Assembly: GCF_023701485.1 (NCBI RefSeq)
Contig: NZ_JAMQBK010000074.1
Location: 1-33,061, forward strand
Reading direction: 5' to 3'
Length of the DNA stretch: 33,061 nucleotides
Source of the DNA: Aporhodopirellula aestuarii
GTDB lineage: Bacteria > Planctomycetota > Planctomycetia > Pirellulales > Pirellulaceae
This document shows positions 16,692-25,694 of the stretch, in pieces. The notes under the pieces are model-generated. The model did no database searches. It saw only the letters and a list, made by a program, of their open reading frames with translations, and was not told where the DNA came from. The translations under genes and the position numbers were made by a program. The stretch's first letter is position 1. Each line of letters starts with the position of its first letter.

Positions 16692-18260
16692 ATGAAACGT
16701 GGAAGATTGCAATTTGGCCTGCTGCTTGGATGCCTGATGCTGTGCCATTCAGCGTTTGCACAGGAAAAGGAATCCGCTCTTCCCAAGGGTTATTTGGAGG
16801 TCGGGACTGACAAAGAGGAAGCCTTGCGACAACTTTGCCAAGCAACCGCCGATACGGGTTTGTTCTCTGGTGCCGTGCTCGTCGCCGATGAAGGCAAGGT
16901 GATCTACAAGCAAGCGTTTGGCTTGGCAAATCGCGAATGGAACATCCCCAATACCACCGATACTAAATTTCGATTGGCGTCAGTAAGCAAACAGTTTTGC
17001 AGCATGCTCGTGATGCAACTGGTTCAAGAGGGTAAGGTCAAGCTTGACGACACCATCATTGATCACCTGCCCTACTATCGCAAAGACACCGGAGAACGGA
17101 TCACGCTGCATCACTTGATGTCACATCAATCGGGCATCAAAGATTTCACATCGAGCTTTGACTACCGAGGAACGATCTCGCGACTGTCCTTCGATAAAGA
17201 CGAGTTCATCAAATTGCATTGCAGTGGAGATCTCGCGAATGATCCCGGCACAATCTACAGCTACTGCAATGCAGGTTATTGCATCTTAGGCAGAATCATT
17301 GAAAAGGTGACGCGGAAGAGCTTCGAGCAGAATCTTCACGAGCGAATCTTCGATCCCTTGGGAATGAAGAACAGCGGGTACGACCGGAACCGAACCGTGA
17401 TCGAAAAGCGAGCGAGCGGTTATACGCGGGGGCCGTTTGCGTTTGAGAACGCAGCTTACATCGATTTGGATTCGTCGCCCGGAGCCGCCGGAGCTTTGTA
17501 TTCGACGGTGGAAGATATGTTTCGGTGGGATCGAGCCTTATATACCAACAAGCTTTTGAAGAAGAAACATCGCGACCTGATGTTCACTCCGAACCGAGAC
17601 GTGCCGGAGGTGAAAGCGGCGGGCGGACGGCCACACAGTAATTATGGATACGGCTGGCAGATCGATACTCGCACTCATCCGGTGACGAAGCGGCGAACCA
17701 AGGTGATTAACCACGGGGGGGCGATCAATGGATTTAGGGCGATGGAAAGTCGACTGGTGGAGGATGATGCCTTCGTGATCGTGCTGTGCAATCAAGGTGA
17801 CCCGATCGCATCGACTGACGTGTGGGATGCCGTTCAAAGGCTCAGTGCGGAATTGATCGCTGTCGTGACCGAACAACCCTACCGAATGCCGGGTAAACGT
17901 CGCCTCACCCAGGAGCAGCGGATGTACGAAATCGTCCAAGCCGATGGCGTCGAAGCAGCCATCGAATGGTTTCAGGCCAATGGATCGAAAGCGGGCTGGG
18001 GAGGCGCCAACTCAGCCGTTGCGACACAGCTGATTCAAGACGGACGCATCGATGATGGACTGCGGCTGATGGAATTCGACGTCGAGACGACGCCGGGAAA
18101 AGCGTGGTTGCTGAGAAAGACAGCTCTAGCCTTTCTGAACAACGCTCGCCCAGAGAAAGCCTTGGTCTTCGCCAACCAAGGATTGGAACTAAAGCCCGAC
18201 GATGAAGCTCTCAAAAACATCAAGACTGAAGCGGAGCAGGACTTGAGAAGTGAAGACTAG
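16692..18260 (+). CDS. Class-C beta-lactamase-like serine hydrolase
   Basis: An exported serine hydrolase of the beta-lactamase class C/penicillin-binding-like superfamily (often esterase or D-aminopeptidase rather than true beta-lactamase). The signal peptide ends near AFAQ (residue 24). The catalytic SxxK motif is SVSK (Ser97-Lys100) in FRLASVSKQF, the second motif is YCN (Tyr191-Asn193) in YSYCNAGYCILG, and the third is HGG in INHGGAINGF. A C-terminal extension of about 120 residues with TPR-like helices (AWLLRKTALAFLNNARPEKA) follows. The frame is open from a TTG at 16677, but ATG 16692 directly starts the signal peptide and follows AGAAAG. The stop codon lies inside the left end of the repeat at 18257-18530. 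Confidence 0.9.
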   Translation: MKRGRLQFGLLLGCLMLCHSAFAQEKESALPKGYLEVGTDKEEALRQLCQATADTGLFSGAVLVADEGKVIYKQAFGLANREWNIPNTTDTKFRLASVSKQFCSMLVMQLVQEGKVKLDDTIIDHLPYYRKDTGERITLHHLMSHQSGIKDFTSSFDYRGTISRLSFDKDEFIKLHCSGDLANDPGTIYSYCNAGYCILGRIIEKVTRKSFEQNLHERIFDPLGMKNSGYDRNRTVIEKRASGYTRGPFAFENAAYIDLDSSPGAAGALYSTVEDMFRWDRALYTNKLLKKKHRDLMFTPNRDVPEVKAAGGRPHSNYGYGWQIDTRTHPVTKRRTKVINHGGAINGFRAMESRLVEDDAFVIVLCNQGDPIASTDVWDAVQRLSAELIAVVTEQPYRMPGKRRLTQEQRMYEIVQADGVEAAIEWFQANGSKAGWGGANSAVATQLIQDGRIDDGLRLMEFDVETTPGKAWLLRKTALAFLNNARPEKALVFANQGLELKPDDEALKNIKTEAEQDLRSED

Positions 18261-18530
18261 CCGGACAGCGCCACTTTCTGGCGGACGTCTTGGAGTTTTC
18301 GACTTTCACGTTGCGGAGCCTTTCCGAGGCTCCGGAAGCGGGTAACGCCTGCAATTCTCGGTCTCGGGGGACGTCGATTGTTATAGTGCTCTTTTTAGCG
18401 GAACGGCGCGAGCCGTCCGGTAACGCGGGACCGGACGGCTCGCGCCGTTCCGCTACTTTTGAAATTCTTCAGTAATACAATCGACGTCCTGAGAGACCGA
18501 GCTACGTGAGAAGTGGCGCTGCCCAGCTAG
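18257..18530. repeat. Composite inverted-repeat (MITE-like) element, outer unit
   Basis: The 20-base ends at 18257-18276 and 18511-18530 are inverted copies matching at 18 of 20 positions, each containing CAGCGCCACTT or its complement. Just inside, CTCGGTCTC (18357-18365) pairs with the GAGACCGAG in 18491-18501. Between these sits a second palindromic element (18369-18489). The right end (18491-18530, complement) matches 31369-31408 with three mismatches over its first 38 bases, which shows it is a dispersed family. The left end overlaps the last codons of the serine hydrolase gene. Confidence 0.75.
18369..18489. repeat. Perfect palindromic (REP/MITE-like) element, inner unit
   Basis: Perfect 13-base terminal inverted repeats (GGACGTCGATTGT at 18369-18381, complement at 18477-18489) flank a central hairpin. 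Its 26-base arms, 18396-18421 and 18430-18455, are perfectly complementary around the loop AACGCGGG (18422-18429). Decayed relatives occur at 12339-12462 and near 24460-24535. No protein is encoded. Confidence 0.85.
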
Positions 18531-19252
18531 AAGCGTGGTGGGAAAAAATACCGGAACGAATATTTCGGTCCGGTGAGTCCACATTGGCGTGGTCAGAAAA
18601 GGCGGAGATGGCATCGGAAATGGTATCTGCGGTGAGCAATCGTCAGAGCGAAGCCGGTCGGGAACCTCTCGGATTTGTGAACCAAATGCGAAGTTGTTTT
18701 ATTTGAAGAGGCAAATGTTTCATCGAAGACGTTGCCTTGGCTTGCTGCAACCTCATCTGGAATCACAAAGGAGGCGGCTGCTACTGATTCGAAGTGAAGA
18801 GTGGAAAAACGGTCGCCGGCTCCGCGCCAATTTACTAATGCGGTGGTCATGAGGTGCTGCTAGACGCTTGGTTATCGCGAGTGAAACTGGGGCCGGGAGC
18901 TTACTGACTGTTCGAAGGTTGCAATTGCGGTCTACCACCGGCGACGACTGAATATCTTTTCCGCAGATGCTGAATGGCAGAGACTCCCCACAGAATGTTG
19001 CCCTCCTTTTAGCGGATGTGTTTTGCTCTGGAGAGTGGGTTGGTGGCATGTTGTTCTGTTCAGGTAGGAAGCGGGGACGCTGATTCGGACACATCTTGTC
19101 TCTGTTCCGGATGAGGTCAAGTGCGCAACGGAATCATCCGAAGGGGGCTATTAGGCGCCAGGCGGTAGCATTGATCCTTTCCAGGGAGACTTGAGCCGAT
19201 CCGAATCGAAGGCGGTCACGATATCGATGCATTCCATGCGGGAGACGCCGAA
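18531..19252. other. Gene-poor spacer before the autotransporter
   Basis: No gene, RNA or recognisable promoter is supported here. Only short frames without family features are present on either strand. Confidence 0.5.
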
Positions 19253-22200
19253 ATGAAAAAACAAGATTGTCTACGGGGGGGAGGATCGCTCGCCATTTTG
19301 TTGCTTGTCTTGTCCGCACACAGCGTTCACGCGACGGATTTCTTCGTCACGAATACGAACAACGATGGTGCCGGGTCGTTGCGACAAGCGATTGTCGATG
19401 CCAACGCGGACGTCTCGGGATCACATGACATCATTGTCGACAATGCCGTCACGGGCACGATCACTCTGCTCACTGATCTGCCCCCATTCGCTCGAACGAC
19501 CAACGTGGTGATCACCGGATCGAATAGCATCACGATCACGGGCAACTCGGCGTCGATCAATTCGGGTATCACCACAACGTTGACAGTTGGTGCTGGGAAT
19601 CCGACAGCCATCGAAACATCCATTTCGGGGGACGGCAACATCGAGAAACAAGGCGTTGGCACGGTCGTATTGAGCGGCACCAATAGTTATGTCGGTGGCA
19701 CGACCGTCACGGCCGGGACGTTGCAGGGTAACACGTCCAGTTTGCAGGGTGACATCACCAACAACGCGAGCGTGGTGTTCGACCAGGCCGGTAACGGCAC
19801 GTACGACGGGGACATGACCGGAACGGGTGCTTTGACGAAACAGGGCGCCGGCACCGTGACCCTGGATGGAACGAATGACTACACCGGCGGCACGACCGTC
19901 ACGGCCGGGACGTTGCAGGGCAATACGTCCAGTTTGCAGGGTGACATCACCAACAACGCGAGCGTGGTGTTCGACCAGGCCGGTGACGGCACGTACGACG
20001 GGGACATGACCGGAACAGGTGCTTTGACGAAACAGGGCACCGGCACCGTGACCCTGGATGGAACGAATGACTACACCGGCGGCACGACGGTCACGGCCGG
20101 GACGTTGCAAGGCAACACGTCCAGTTTGCAGGGTGACATCACCAACAACGCGAGCGTGGTGTTCGACCAGGCCGGTAACGGCACGTATGACGGGGACATG
20201 ACCGGAACAGGTGCTTTGACGAAACAGGGCGCCGGCACCGTGACCCTGGATGGAACGAATGACTACACCGGCGGCACGACCGTCACGGCCGGGACGTTGC
20301 AGGGCAACACGTCCAGTTTGCAGGGTGACATCACCAACAACGCGAGCGTGGTGTTCGACCAGGCCGGTGACGGCACGTACGACGGGGACATGACCGGAAC
20401 GGGTGCTTTGACGAAACAGGGCACCGGCACCGTGACCCTGGATGGAACGAATGACTACACCGGCGGCACGACCGTCACGGCCGGGACGTTGCAGGGTAAC
20501 ACGTCCAGTTTGCAGGGTGACATCACCAACAACGCGAGCGTGGTGTTCGACCAGGCCGGTGACGGCACGTACGACGGGGACATGACCGGAACAGGTGCTT
20601 TGACGAAACAGGGCGCCGGCACCGTGACGCTGGATGGAACGAATACGTACGATGGCAACACCACGTTGAGTGCAGGGAATCTGATCATCAGCGGATCGAT
20701 TACTAGTAGCCTGTCGACGGATGCTGGGACCGAGCTTCGTGGCTCCGGCGCCGCGGGCGCGACCACGGTATCTGGGCTAATTTCCCCCGGGGAGTTACTG
20801 GGGACCTTCACGGTCGATGGGACTTATACCCAAAACGTGGGTTCCACCTATCAAGTTGATTTGAACGCTGCGGGCACGGTTGCTGGAACCAACAATGACC
20901 TGATTGATGTCACTGGCACCCCTAGTACGGCAATCCTTCATGGCGGTACGGTGGATGTACAAGCGGCCGCTGGGACTTACCAACCGGGAACCACGTACAC
21001 CATCTTACGTACGACCGGTGGAATCTCCGGCGCCGGATTTACGTCCGTGACCGATTACTTGCCAATGCGGGACTTTGTTTTAGTTTACGGCGTGAACGAA
21101 CTGGAATTGATGGTGCAGCGTGCCCCTGCCGGATACACGGCCACGGCATTGACTCGAAATCAGTCGGCGGTAGGAGCGTCGTTGGACTTACTCAGCCCCC
21201 TCGCCGTGGGCGATATGGGTGATGTGCTTGATGAACTAATGGTCCAATCGGCGTCCCAGCAGCAGTTCGCAATGTCTCATATGAGCGGCGAAGTGTACGG
21301 CAGTCTTGCATCGGTCGGGTTACAGCACACCTCCCAATGGAATCAAATCCTGGGACGTCGATTGAGAAATGCGAGCGCGTCGGGACGCTTCTCTACCCCG
21401 AGGGCGGTTGCCCAAACTCGCGCGCTCCCGCAGTCGGATATCCAATTGGTCAGCTACCGAGAAAGCGGCTGCGCAGATCTCATTTCACAACCGGCCCGCT
21501 GCCGGCCGAGGCAATGGGATGGGTGGTTAACGGGATACGGTCTGGGCGGTGACGCCGACGGGGATGGCAACGCAGCGGGGCTTGATTATTCACTCGGCGG
21601 CACCTTGTTTGGACTTCAGCGATGGTGCAACGAGCACACCCTGCTGGGCATTTACGGCGGTTATGGCCATGCTCATCTGGAAACGGTCTCGTCCCTTCAA
21701 ACTGCGCGAGTCGATGCGGTTCAATTGGGGGCCTACTTCCGACACACCGATGGCTGGGGGTATTGGCAAGGGACCAGCGGATTTGGTTACGACGCCTATG
21801 AGTCCTCGCGAACGGTGGCGTTTGGCGGAGTCAATCGAGTGGCCCGTGGGGACTATTCAGGTCAGCAAGCGATTGTGAGCCTTGAGCGGGGCAGGCAAGC
21901 GGAATGGGGGCAGTTTGCGGTCAGGCCCTTCGCAACACTGCAGTACATTTATCATCACCAAAATGATTTCTCGGAGACGGGCGCGGGCGCGATGAACCTC
22001 AACGTCGACGATGTCGACACGCATTCGTTGCGCAGCATGTTGGGCGTGGATATCGCACGCTCTGCAGTGTGGAGTCAACGCGTGCCGATCGCACATCGTG
22101 CTCGTGCTCTCTGGATGCATGAATTTCTCGACACCGCAGGAGTGGTTCAGTCAAGATTCAGTGCGCCGAATGCGACCAATTTCGCGGTCCAAGGATTGGA

Positions 22201-22345
22201 TCTAGGGCGTGACTGGGCCGTGGCCGGTTATGGATTGACTGTTCAGCCACGCTCCAACGTCAGCTTGTCTTGTGGCTATGACGTCCAATTCAACGAGCAC
22301 CAAGTGTTCCACGTCGGCAACGGCGGAATGCAGTTAACGTGGTAA
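19253..22345 (+). CDS. Autotransporter with five tandem 64-residue passenger repeats
   Basis: A 1030-residue cell-surface protein predicted to secrete its own passenger through an outer-membrane barrel. A signal peptide covers residues 1-27 (ends HSVHA). A CSLREA/right-handed beta-helix-like start follows (FFVTNTNNDGAGSLRQAI). Residues 148-467 are five head-to-tail copies of a 64-residue unit of passenger-associated (PATR-like) type, each with GGTTVTAGTLQGN and GTGALTKQG. After a linker, the C-terminal autotransporter barrel spans about 753-1030 and ends in MQLTW, an aromatic terminus typical of outer-membrane barrel proteins. GGGAG lies upstream of the ATG. The passenger ligand is unknown. 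The five DNA units (192 bp each) are nearly identical, so copy number could vary. Confidence 0.92.
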   Translation: MKKQDCLRGGGSLAILLLVLSAHSVHATDFFVTNTNNDGAGSLRQAIVDANADVSGSHDIIVDNAVTGTITLLTDLPPFARTTNVVITGSNSITITGNSASINSGITTTLTVGAGNPTAIETSISGDGNIEKQGVGTVVLSGTNSYVGGTTVTAGTLQGNTSSLQGDITNNASVVFDQAGNGTYDGDMTGTGALTKQGAGTVTLDGTNDYTGGTTVTAGTLQGNTSSLQGDITNNASVVFDQAGDGTYDGDMTGTGALTKQGTGTVTLDGTNDYTGGTTVTAGTLQGNTSSLQGDITNNASVVFDQAGNGTYDGDMTGTGALTKQGAGTVTLDGTNDYTGGTTVTAGTLQGNTSSLQGDITNNASVVFDQAGDGTYDGDMTGTGALTKQGTGTVTLDGTNDYTGGTTVTAGTLQGNTSSLQGDITNNASVVFDQAGDGTYDGDMTGTGALTKQGAGTVTLDGTNTYDGNTTLSAGNLIISGSITSSLSTDAGTELRGSGAAGATTVSGLISPGELLGTFTVDGTYTQNVGSTYQVDLNAAGTVAGTNNDLIDVTGTPSTAILHGGTVDVQAAAGTYQPGTTYTILRTTGGISGAGFTSVTDYLPMRDFVLVYGVNELELMVQRAPAGYTATALTRNQSAVGASLDLLSPLAVGDMGDVLDELMVQSASQQQFAMSHMSGEVYGSLASVGLQHTSQWNQILGRRLRNASASGRFSTPRAVAQTRALPQSDIQLVSYRESGCADLISQPARCRPRQWDGWLTGYGLGGDADGDGNAAGLDYSLGGTLFGLQRWCNEHTLLGIYGGYGHAHLETVSSLQTARVDAVQLGAYFRHTDGWGYWQGTSGFGYDAYESSRTVAFGGVNRVARGDYSGQQAIVSLERGRQAEWGQFAVRPFATLQYIYHHQNDFSETGAGAMNLNVDDVDTHSLRSMLGVDIARSAVWSQRVPIAHRARALWMHEFLDTAGVVQSRFSAPNATNFAVQGLDLGRDWAVAGYGLTVQPRSNVSLSCGYDVQFNEHQVFHVGNGGMQLTW
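19694..20653 (+). repeat. Five tandem 192-bp repeats inside the autotransporter gene
   Basis: Units start at 19694, 19886, 20078, 20270 and 20462. They differ at only a few bases. At two positions the residues alternate: Asn/Ala in units 1 and 3, Asp/Thr in units 2 and 4, Asp/Ala in unit 5. This suggests duplication of a two-unit block followed by a recombinant last unit. Confidence 0.95.
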
Positions 22346-23062
22346 CAATGCCCCACGCGGTACAAAAAAATGCGACTGTCTAACGCGTCCTATCGACTTA
22401 TTCGAACGAACGTCAGACTCCTGTTTTCCAGCGACGATTGTTAAATCGGGCGATCCGAATCTCGGCTGAAACCAAGGGTGGCCTTCTTCAATTCCGTAGG
22501 TACAGCCACGAAAAGGGAGGTCTTCACCGCGGAGAACGAATCGCCGAATCGATCTTTCTCCGTTTGGTCATTCACAATACGGGCTCATGCTTCAAAGTCA
22601 CTCAGGCGGTGCGGCGGTAGCACTTGGCAGTCCGCCGATGCGGGGCAAAACGGTTCGCTCTCGCTCGATCGGGTGGGATGACAGGAAAGCAGCGTTCTGA
22701 AGCGGCCTCCCGAAACCGACCGACGAATTTGTCGGACTCTCTCTCTGGTAACATGTCCGCCCCAGTGAACACAAATCAGGCCGGGGAGGGTGTTTTCCAG
22801 ATGTCGACCATAACTTCAGACGCAGTTCATCCGACGCGAGTTTGAGCCGATCTTGGTAGACCGAGCTTAGTAGAATCATTGAGCCGGATTAGCGGAGAAG
22901 TTTTCATATCGACCGGGCCGGCACACTGCTGGAATGGAATTGAACCAATGCAATCGATGACGTATCTCACACCGAACGGAACCCGATCGAAAACGTCGAG
23001 TTGCCGAGACAAATGGTCAAAACTCGTATCCCAGCCAACCCGAACGAGGAGAAGTCGTCGCG
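22346..23062. other. Gene-poor spacer
   Basis: No supported gene or RNA. Several short frames on both strands show no family motifs. A GAGGAG at 23046-23051 serves as ribosome binding site for the next gene. Confidence 0.5.
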
Positions 23063-23401
23063 ATGAATCAACCCCAGCCAAACAAGCCCCAGCCAAACAA
23101 GCCCCAGCCGAACAATCCGCTGCACGGCGTCACGCTCAAGGCGATGCTCGAATACCTGGTCGCGGAGTACGGATGGCAGCGACTGGGTGAGCGGATCAAT
23201 ATCCATTGCTTCAACTACGAGCCGAGCATCAACAGCAGTTTAAAATTTCTTCGCAAGACCGACTGGGCTCGGGCCAAAGTCGAGAGGTTGTACCTCGACT
23301 CGATCAGTTACGACGAGCGGAAAGGCAAGAACAACTCACACGACGGTGAACTGCCGAGCGACATCGGCAGCATTTGGGATCGGGCACGCCGAGACGGGTG
23401 A
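23063..23401 (+). CDS. VF530-family (DUF2132) DNA-binding protein
   Basis: A 112-residue protein. Residues about 18-80 match the VF530 family, small proteins with a double-stranded DNA-binding fold: NPLHGVTLKAMLEYLV, YGWQRLGERINIHCF, PSINSSLKFLRKTDWAR and KVERLYL. The N-terminus is a threefold PQPNK/N repeat encoded by near-identical 15-base units, and a polar tail of about 30 residues follows the domain. Both extensions are longer than the minimal family protein. It appears to be a single-gene unit, with a GAGGAG eleven bases before the ATG. Biological role unknown. Confidence 0.88.
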   Translation: MNQPQPNKPQPNKPQPNNPLHGVTLKAMLEYLVAEYGWQRLGERINIHCFNYEPSINSSLKFLRKTDWARAKVERLYLDSISYDERKGKNNSHDGELPSDIGSIWDRARRDG

Positions 23402-23544
23402 AATGTTGTCCCCGGCGGTGGCAGAGGCCAATGGTATTGGTATGGATTTCCTCCGATGGATATTTCATGCTCAACTTCAAATGCCACTGCTCGTTGTTGT
23501 TATCGCGTTCGAGCTTGCTGGGGAGGTGAACCATTTAACGCCAC

Positions 23545-24405
23545 GCGTTTAGCCCATTCCCTGAGTGCGTTTTAAATTGGCCTCGAACATCCCTTTCCAT
23601 AGCTTTAGCGTGCCATTGTTTCGCTCAACCTGGCAAATCCCCCAGGTGTTATTGATCTTGCGGTTGTCTTGTTCCCACGGTCGATTGGATTGGATGAAGA
23701 GTGTCTCGCGGACGAGTGTGTGTTTGTTTTGGGGGCCATCCAGACCTCGGAGAAATCATCGCTGTCGTTGGCCTGATCGTTGGGAATCGAGACGCCGACG
23801 ATGGTGGTGAGCGTCGCATAGACATCGTGCAGTGCAATCACCTGGTCTTGAATCCTGCGTCCTGCCGGAATCCCCATTGTCCCAACGCACGATGAACGGA
23901 ATTCGGTGCCCACCTTTGTAGAGGAATCCTCTTTCGCCTCGCAATGGACTACCATCGACTGCGACGCCCTGGGCATTCCGATGGACGCGCTCTGCATTCG
24001 TCGTGCTGGCCTCCAGACGATCACCGCCGACTGTGCGACTTCAGATGCGAAGGTAAAGTTGTACGGTCGTCGGTGATTTACGCGGGGCGTAATAGGCGAG
24101 CACTTCTTTCTTCAGTTACCAACGCCATGGAGACCGTCCGGTCAGCAATCCGTATCGCGTGGGTGTGCAGACGGACGAAGGCGTGTGCGCGTTCATAAAC
24201 CGAATTCCCTCATTGGCGATGCGGTCGATGTGGGGCGTCTGTATCGGCGAATACGCGTTGTTGCAACTGGCGTCGACCCAGCCAACGTCGTCCGCCGAAA
24301 TCAGGACGACGTTCGGGTGTGTCGCTTCAACGCCGATCGTATCGCCGCAGCGACGACTGCAAATGGAAGCAGTTTTGCGTTCAAACTTACGTTCGTTGGT
24401 TGATT
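23545..24405 (-). pseudogene. Broken, internally deleted sulfatase gene
   Basis: Conceptual translation of the minus strand shows the N-terminal part of an arylsulfatase: PNVVLISADDVGWVDASCNN, TPHIDRIANEGIRF and the formylglycine-site motif SVCTPTRYGLLTGR (Cys codon at 24167-24169). A stop follows near 24118. Sulfatase sequence resumes in other frames downstream: LYKGGHRIPFIVRWDNG near 23880, DQVIALHDVYATLTTIVGVS near 23830, and RETLFIQSNRPWEQDNRKIN near 23680. A signal-peptide-like start lies in yet another frame near 24390. The central part of the roughly 450-residue family is missing, and at least three frame changes are needed, so this is a pseudogene. Confidence 0.85.
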
Positions 24406-24459
24406 GTGATTACCAATAAGTGAGCTGACGGCGAGCGCTCAATGCCATCTACTTTGATC

Positions 24460-24535
24460 GCGGTGCGGCGTAAGCCGCTCGGTCGCAGCGATTAAGATGT
24501 TCGAAATTTACCGGGCGGTTCGCGCCGCTCCGCTA
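24460..24535. repeat. Decayed copy of the palindromic element
   Basis: A left arm at about 24460-24482 (GCGGCGTAAGCCGCTCGGT in its centre) and a right arm at 24510-24535 (ACCGGGCGGTTCGCGCCGCT and onward to CCGCTA) resemble the arms of the perfect element at 18396-18455. The loop is longer and divergent. It lies between the sulfatase pseudogene and the DUF1080 gene. Confidence 0.55.
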
Positions 24536-24624
24536 TAAAAACACCCTGTTAGTGCGGACGAAGCTGGCATTGGGTTAACGCCGTCGGCTCATTCCGGTTT
24601 CTCAGGTGACCCTTTTATCACGTT

Positions 24625-25383
24625 TTAAGGCGTTGGTGCGGCAATTCGAACGTTGCGGAGCCAGAAATCGAGGCCATGATCTTGGAACCCGATGAAGCCT
24701 ATTGCCGGGCGATCCGAGAGCGGCGTCTTCGACAGATCGATGTCATGAATTTGTAGACCATTGAGGTAGGCACGCATCCGGTTTCGTTCGACATGGACAA
24801 TCGCCCGATTCCACTCTCCGGCCTTCTTGCCTGCATTAACGGCGGCGGGGTGTGCTCTGAGTAGGCCACCCATGTCGTGGTGATTGATTTCGTCGCCCTT
24901 GGCATGGGTGTCGTTGAGTTGCAATTCGCAGCCTCCCTCGACGGGGTCATTCTGATCACCGACGCGAAAGTAGAATCCGCTGTTCCCATCGGTTTCGAAT
25001 TTGAATTCAAAGTCGATCACAAAGTCGCGGTACGGTTTGTCCGACCACAGATAGGCTGAATACCGTTTCCATCCTTCTTCGCCTTCTCGTGGGTGAAGAA
25101 ACAACTCCTTTCCGTCGCCCTGCAATTTCCAGTTGCCTGTCGTCGTCGTGCCTTTCAGTTCCGAGCCTTCAAAGAAAGGATGAAACTCGAAGCTTTTGAC
25201 AACGTTGTCCATATCAACACGCAGCTCGTCGATCTCTTTGCCGGTCAACGCCGAAGCTTCCGGCGATGTCGGAGCGACCCGTTTCTTCTTCAGCTTTTTC
25301 TCTTGAGCTGTGCAGGGAAAGGCCGTGCTGATAAGTAGTAAAACCGTCAGTGCAATCATTGGACGGCAAGTAAAGTAGTTCAT
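24625..25383 (-). CDS. DUF1080 (3-keto-disaccharide hydrolase-like) exported protein
   Basis: A 252-residue exported protein with a concanavalin/LamG-like DUF1080 fold; some members hydrolyse 3-keto-glycosides. A signal peptide covers about residues 1-26 (MIALTVLLLISTAFPCTAQ). Family motifs seen: TTTTGNWKLQGDGKELFLHP, FVIDFEFKFETDGNSGFYFR, GGCELQLNDTHAKG, GEWNRAIVHVERNRMRAYLN and a C-terminal RPAIGFIGFQDHGLDFWLRN. ATG 25383 is chosen because the signal peptide begins there. The same frame is open upstream to 25677, where it encodes a different, probably sulfatase-derived tail (see 25386-25600). DUF1080 genes commonly neighbour sulfatases in planctomycetes, which fits. Confidence 0.88.
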   Translation of the reverse strand: MNYFTCRPMIALTVLLLISTAFPCTAQEKKLKKKRVAPTSPEASALTGKEIDELRVDMDNVVKSFEFHPFFEGSELKGTTTTGNWKLQGDGKELFLHPREGEEGWKRYSAYLWSDKPYRDFVIDFEFKFETDGNSGFYFRVGDQNDPVEGGCELQLNDTHAKGDEINHHDMGGLLRAHPAAVNAGKKAGEWNRAIVHVERNRMRAYLNGLQIHDIDLSKTPLSDRPAIGFIGFQDHGLDFWLRNVRIAAPTP

Positions 25384-25385
25384 GA

Positions 25386-25600
25386 TCGGTTCCGATTCTT
25401 TGTTGTCTTGGATTTTGTAGTCACGGCAGATTGCCTCAGACGGTTGGTCCATTTTCTCGATGTAGTCATAAAACGCATCGAACGAGCGGTCGTTTGTATC
25501 GAGGAACTTGGCCGAGAGTCGGTAGGAGCCAGCCGTGAGTTCCGCTTGGAATACGGCTGCCTTCGTCTCCTTGTCGATGCTTGTTCTGGGAAGCGTCCAA
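25386..25600 (-). pseudogene. Remnant of a sulfatase C-terminus, in frame with the DUF1080 gene
   Basis: The minus-strand frame reads WTLPRTSIDKETKAAVFQAE, then LTAGSYRLSAKFLDTNDRSF and DAFYDYIEKM. This resembles the C-terminal beta segment that ends many planctomycete sulfatases. No start or catalytic part is present: the 5' side stops at the IS-like hairpin region around 25605-25694. No stop codon separates it from the DUF1080 start, so a read-through frame of 350 codons results. The assignment to sulfatase is from memory of family endings and is moderate. Confidence 0.5.
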
Positions 25601-25605
25601 ATAAT

Positions 25606-25694
25606 GAAAGTTGAAAGGATGGTCTCCCGGAGGGCAGAATCTGCCCTCCGCAACTTTCCAATTTTCGTCGGCGGCAACCGACGGGGAGACCATC
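25606..25694. repeat. Nested inverted repeats at the transposase remnant boundary
   Basis: Three perfect inverted pairs occur together: GAAAGTTG (25606-25613) with CAACTTTC (25651-25658), GATGGTCTCCC (25618-25628) with GGGAGACCATC (25684-25694), and a tight hairpin GGAGGGCAGA / TCTGCCCTCC (25629-25638 and 25640-25649, one-base loop). They lie between the sulfatase remnant and the transposase remnant, so they could be an insertion-sequence end. Confidence 0.6.

Noticed and set aside
16692..18260. Antibiotic-resistance beta-lactamase
   Set aside because: SxxK, YxN and HGG motifs also define many esterases and peptidases. The C-terminal extension and the context do not suggest resistance.
19421..20110. 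Long minus-strand frame across the autotransporter repeats
   Set aside because: It is a shadow produced by the codon pattern of the tandem repeats on the plus strand.
23046..23110. CRISPR-like short repeats
   Set aside because: The 15-base repeats are in-frame codons of the VF530 leader, with no spacers.
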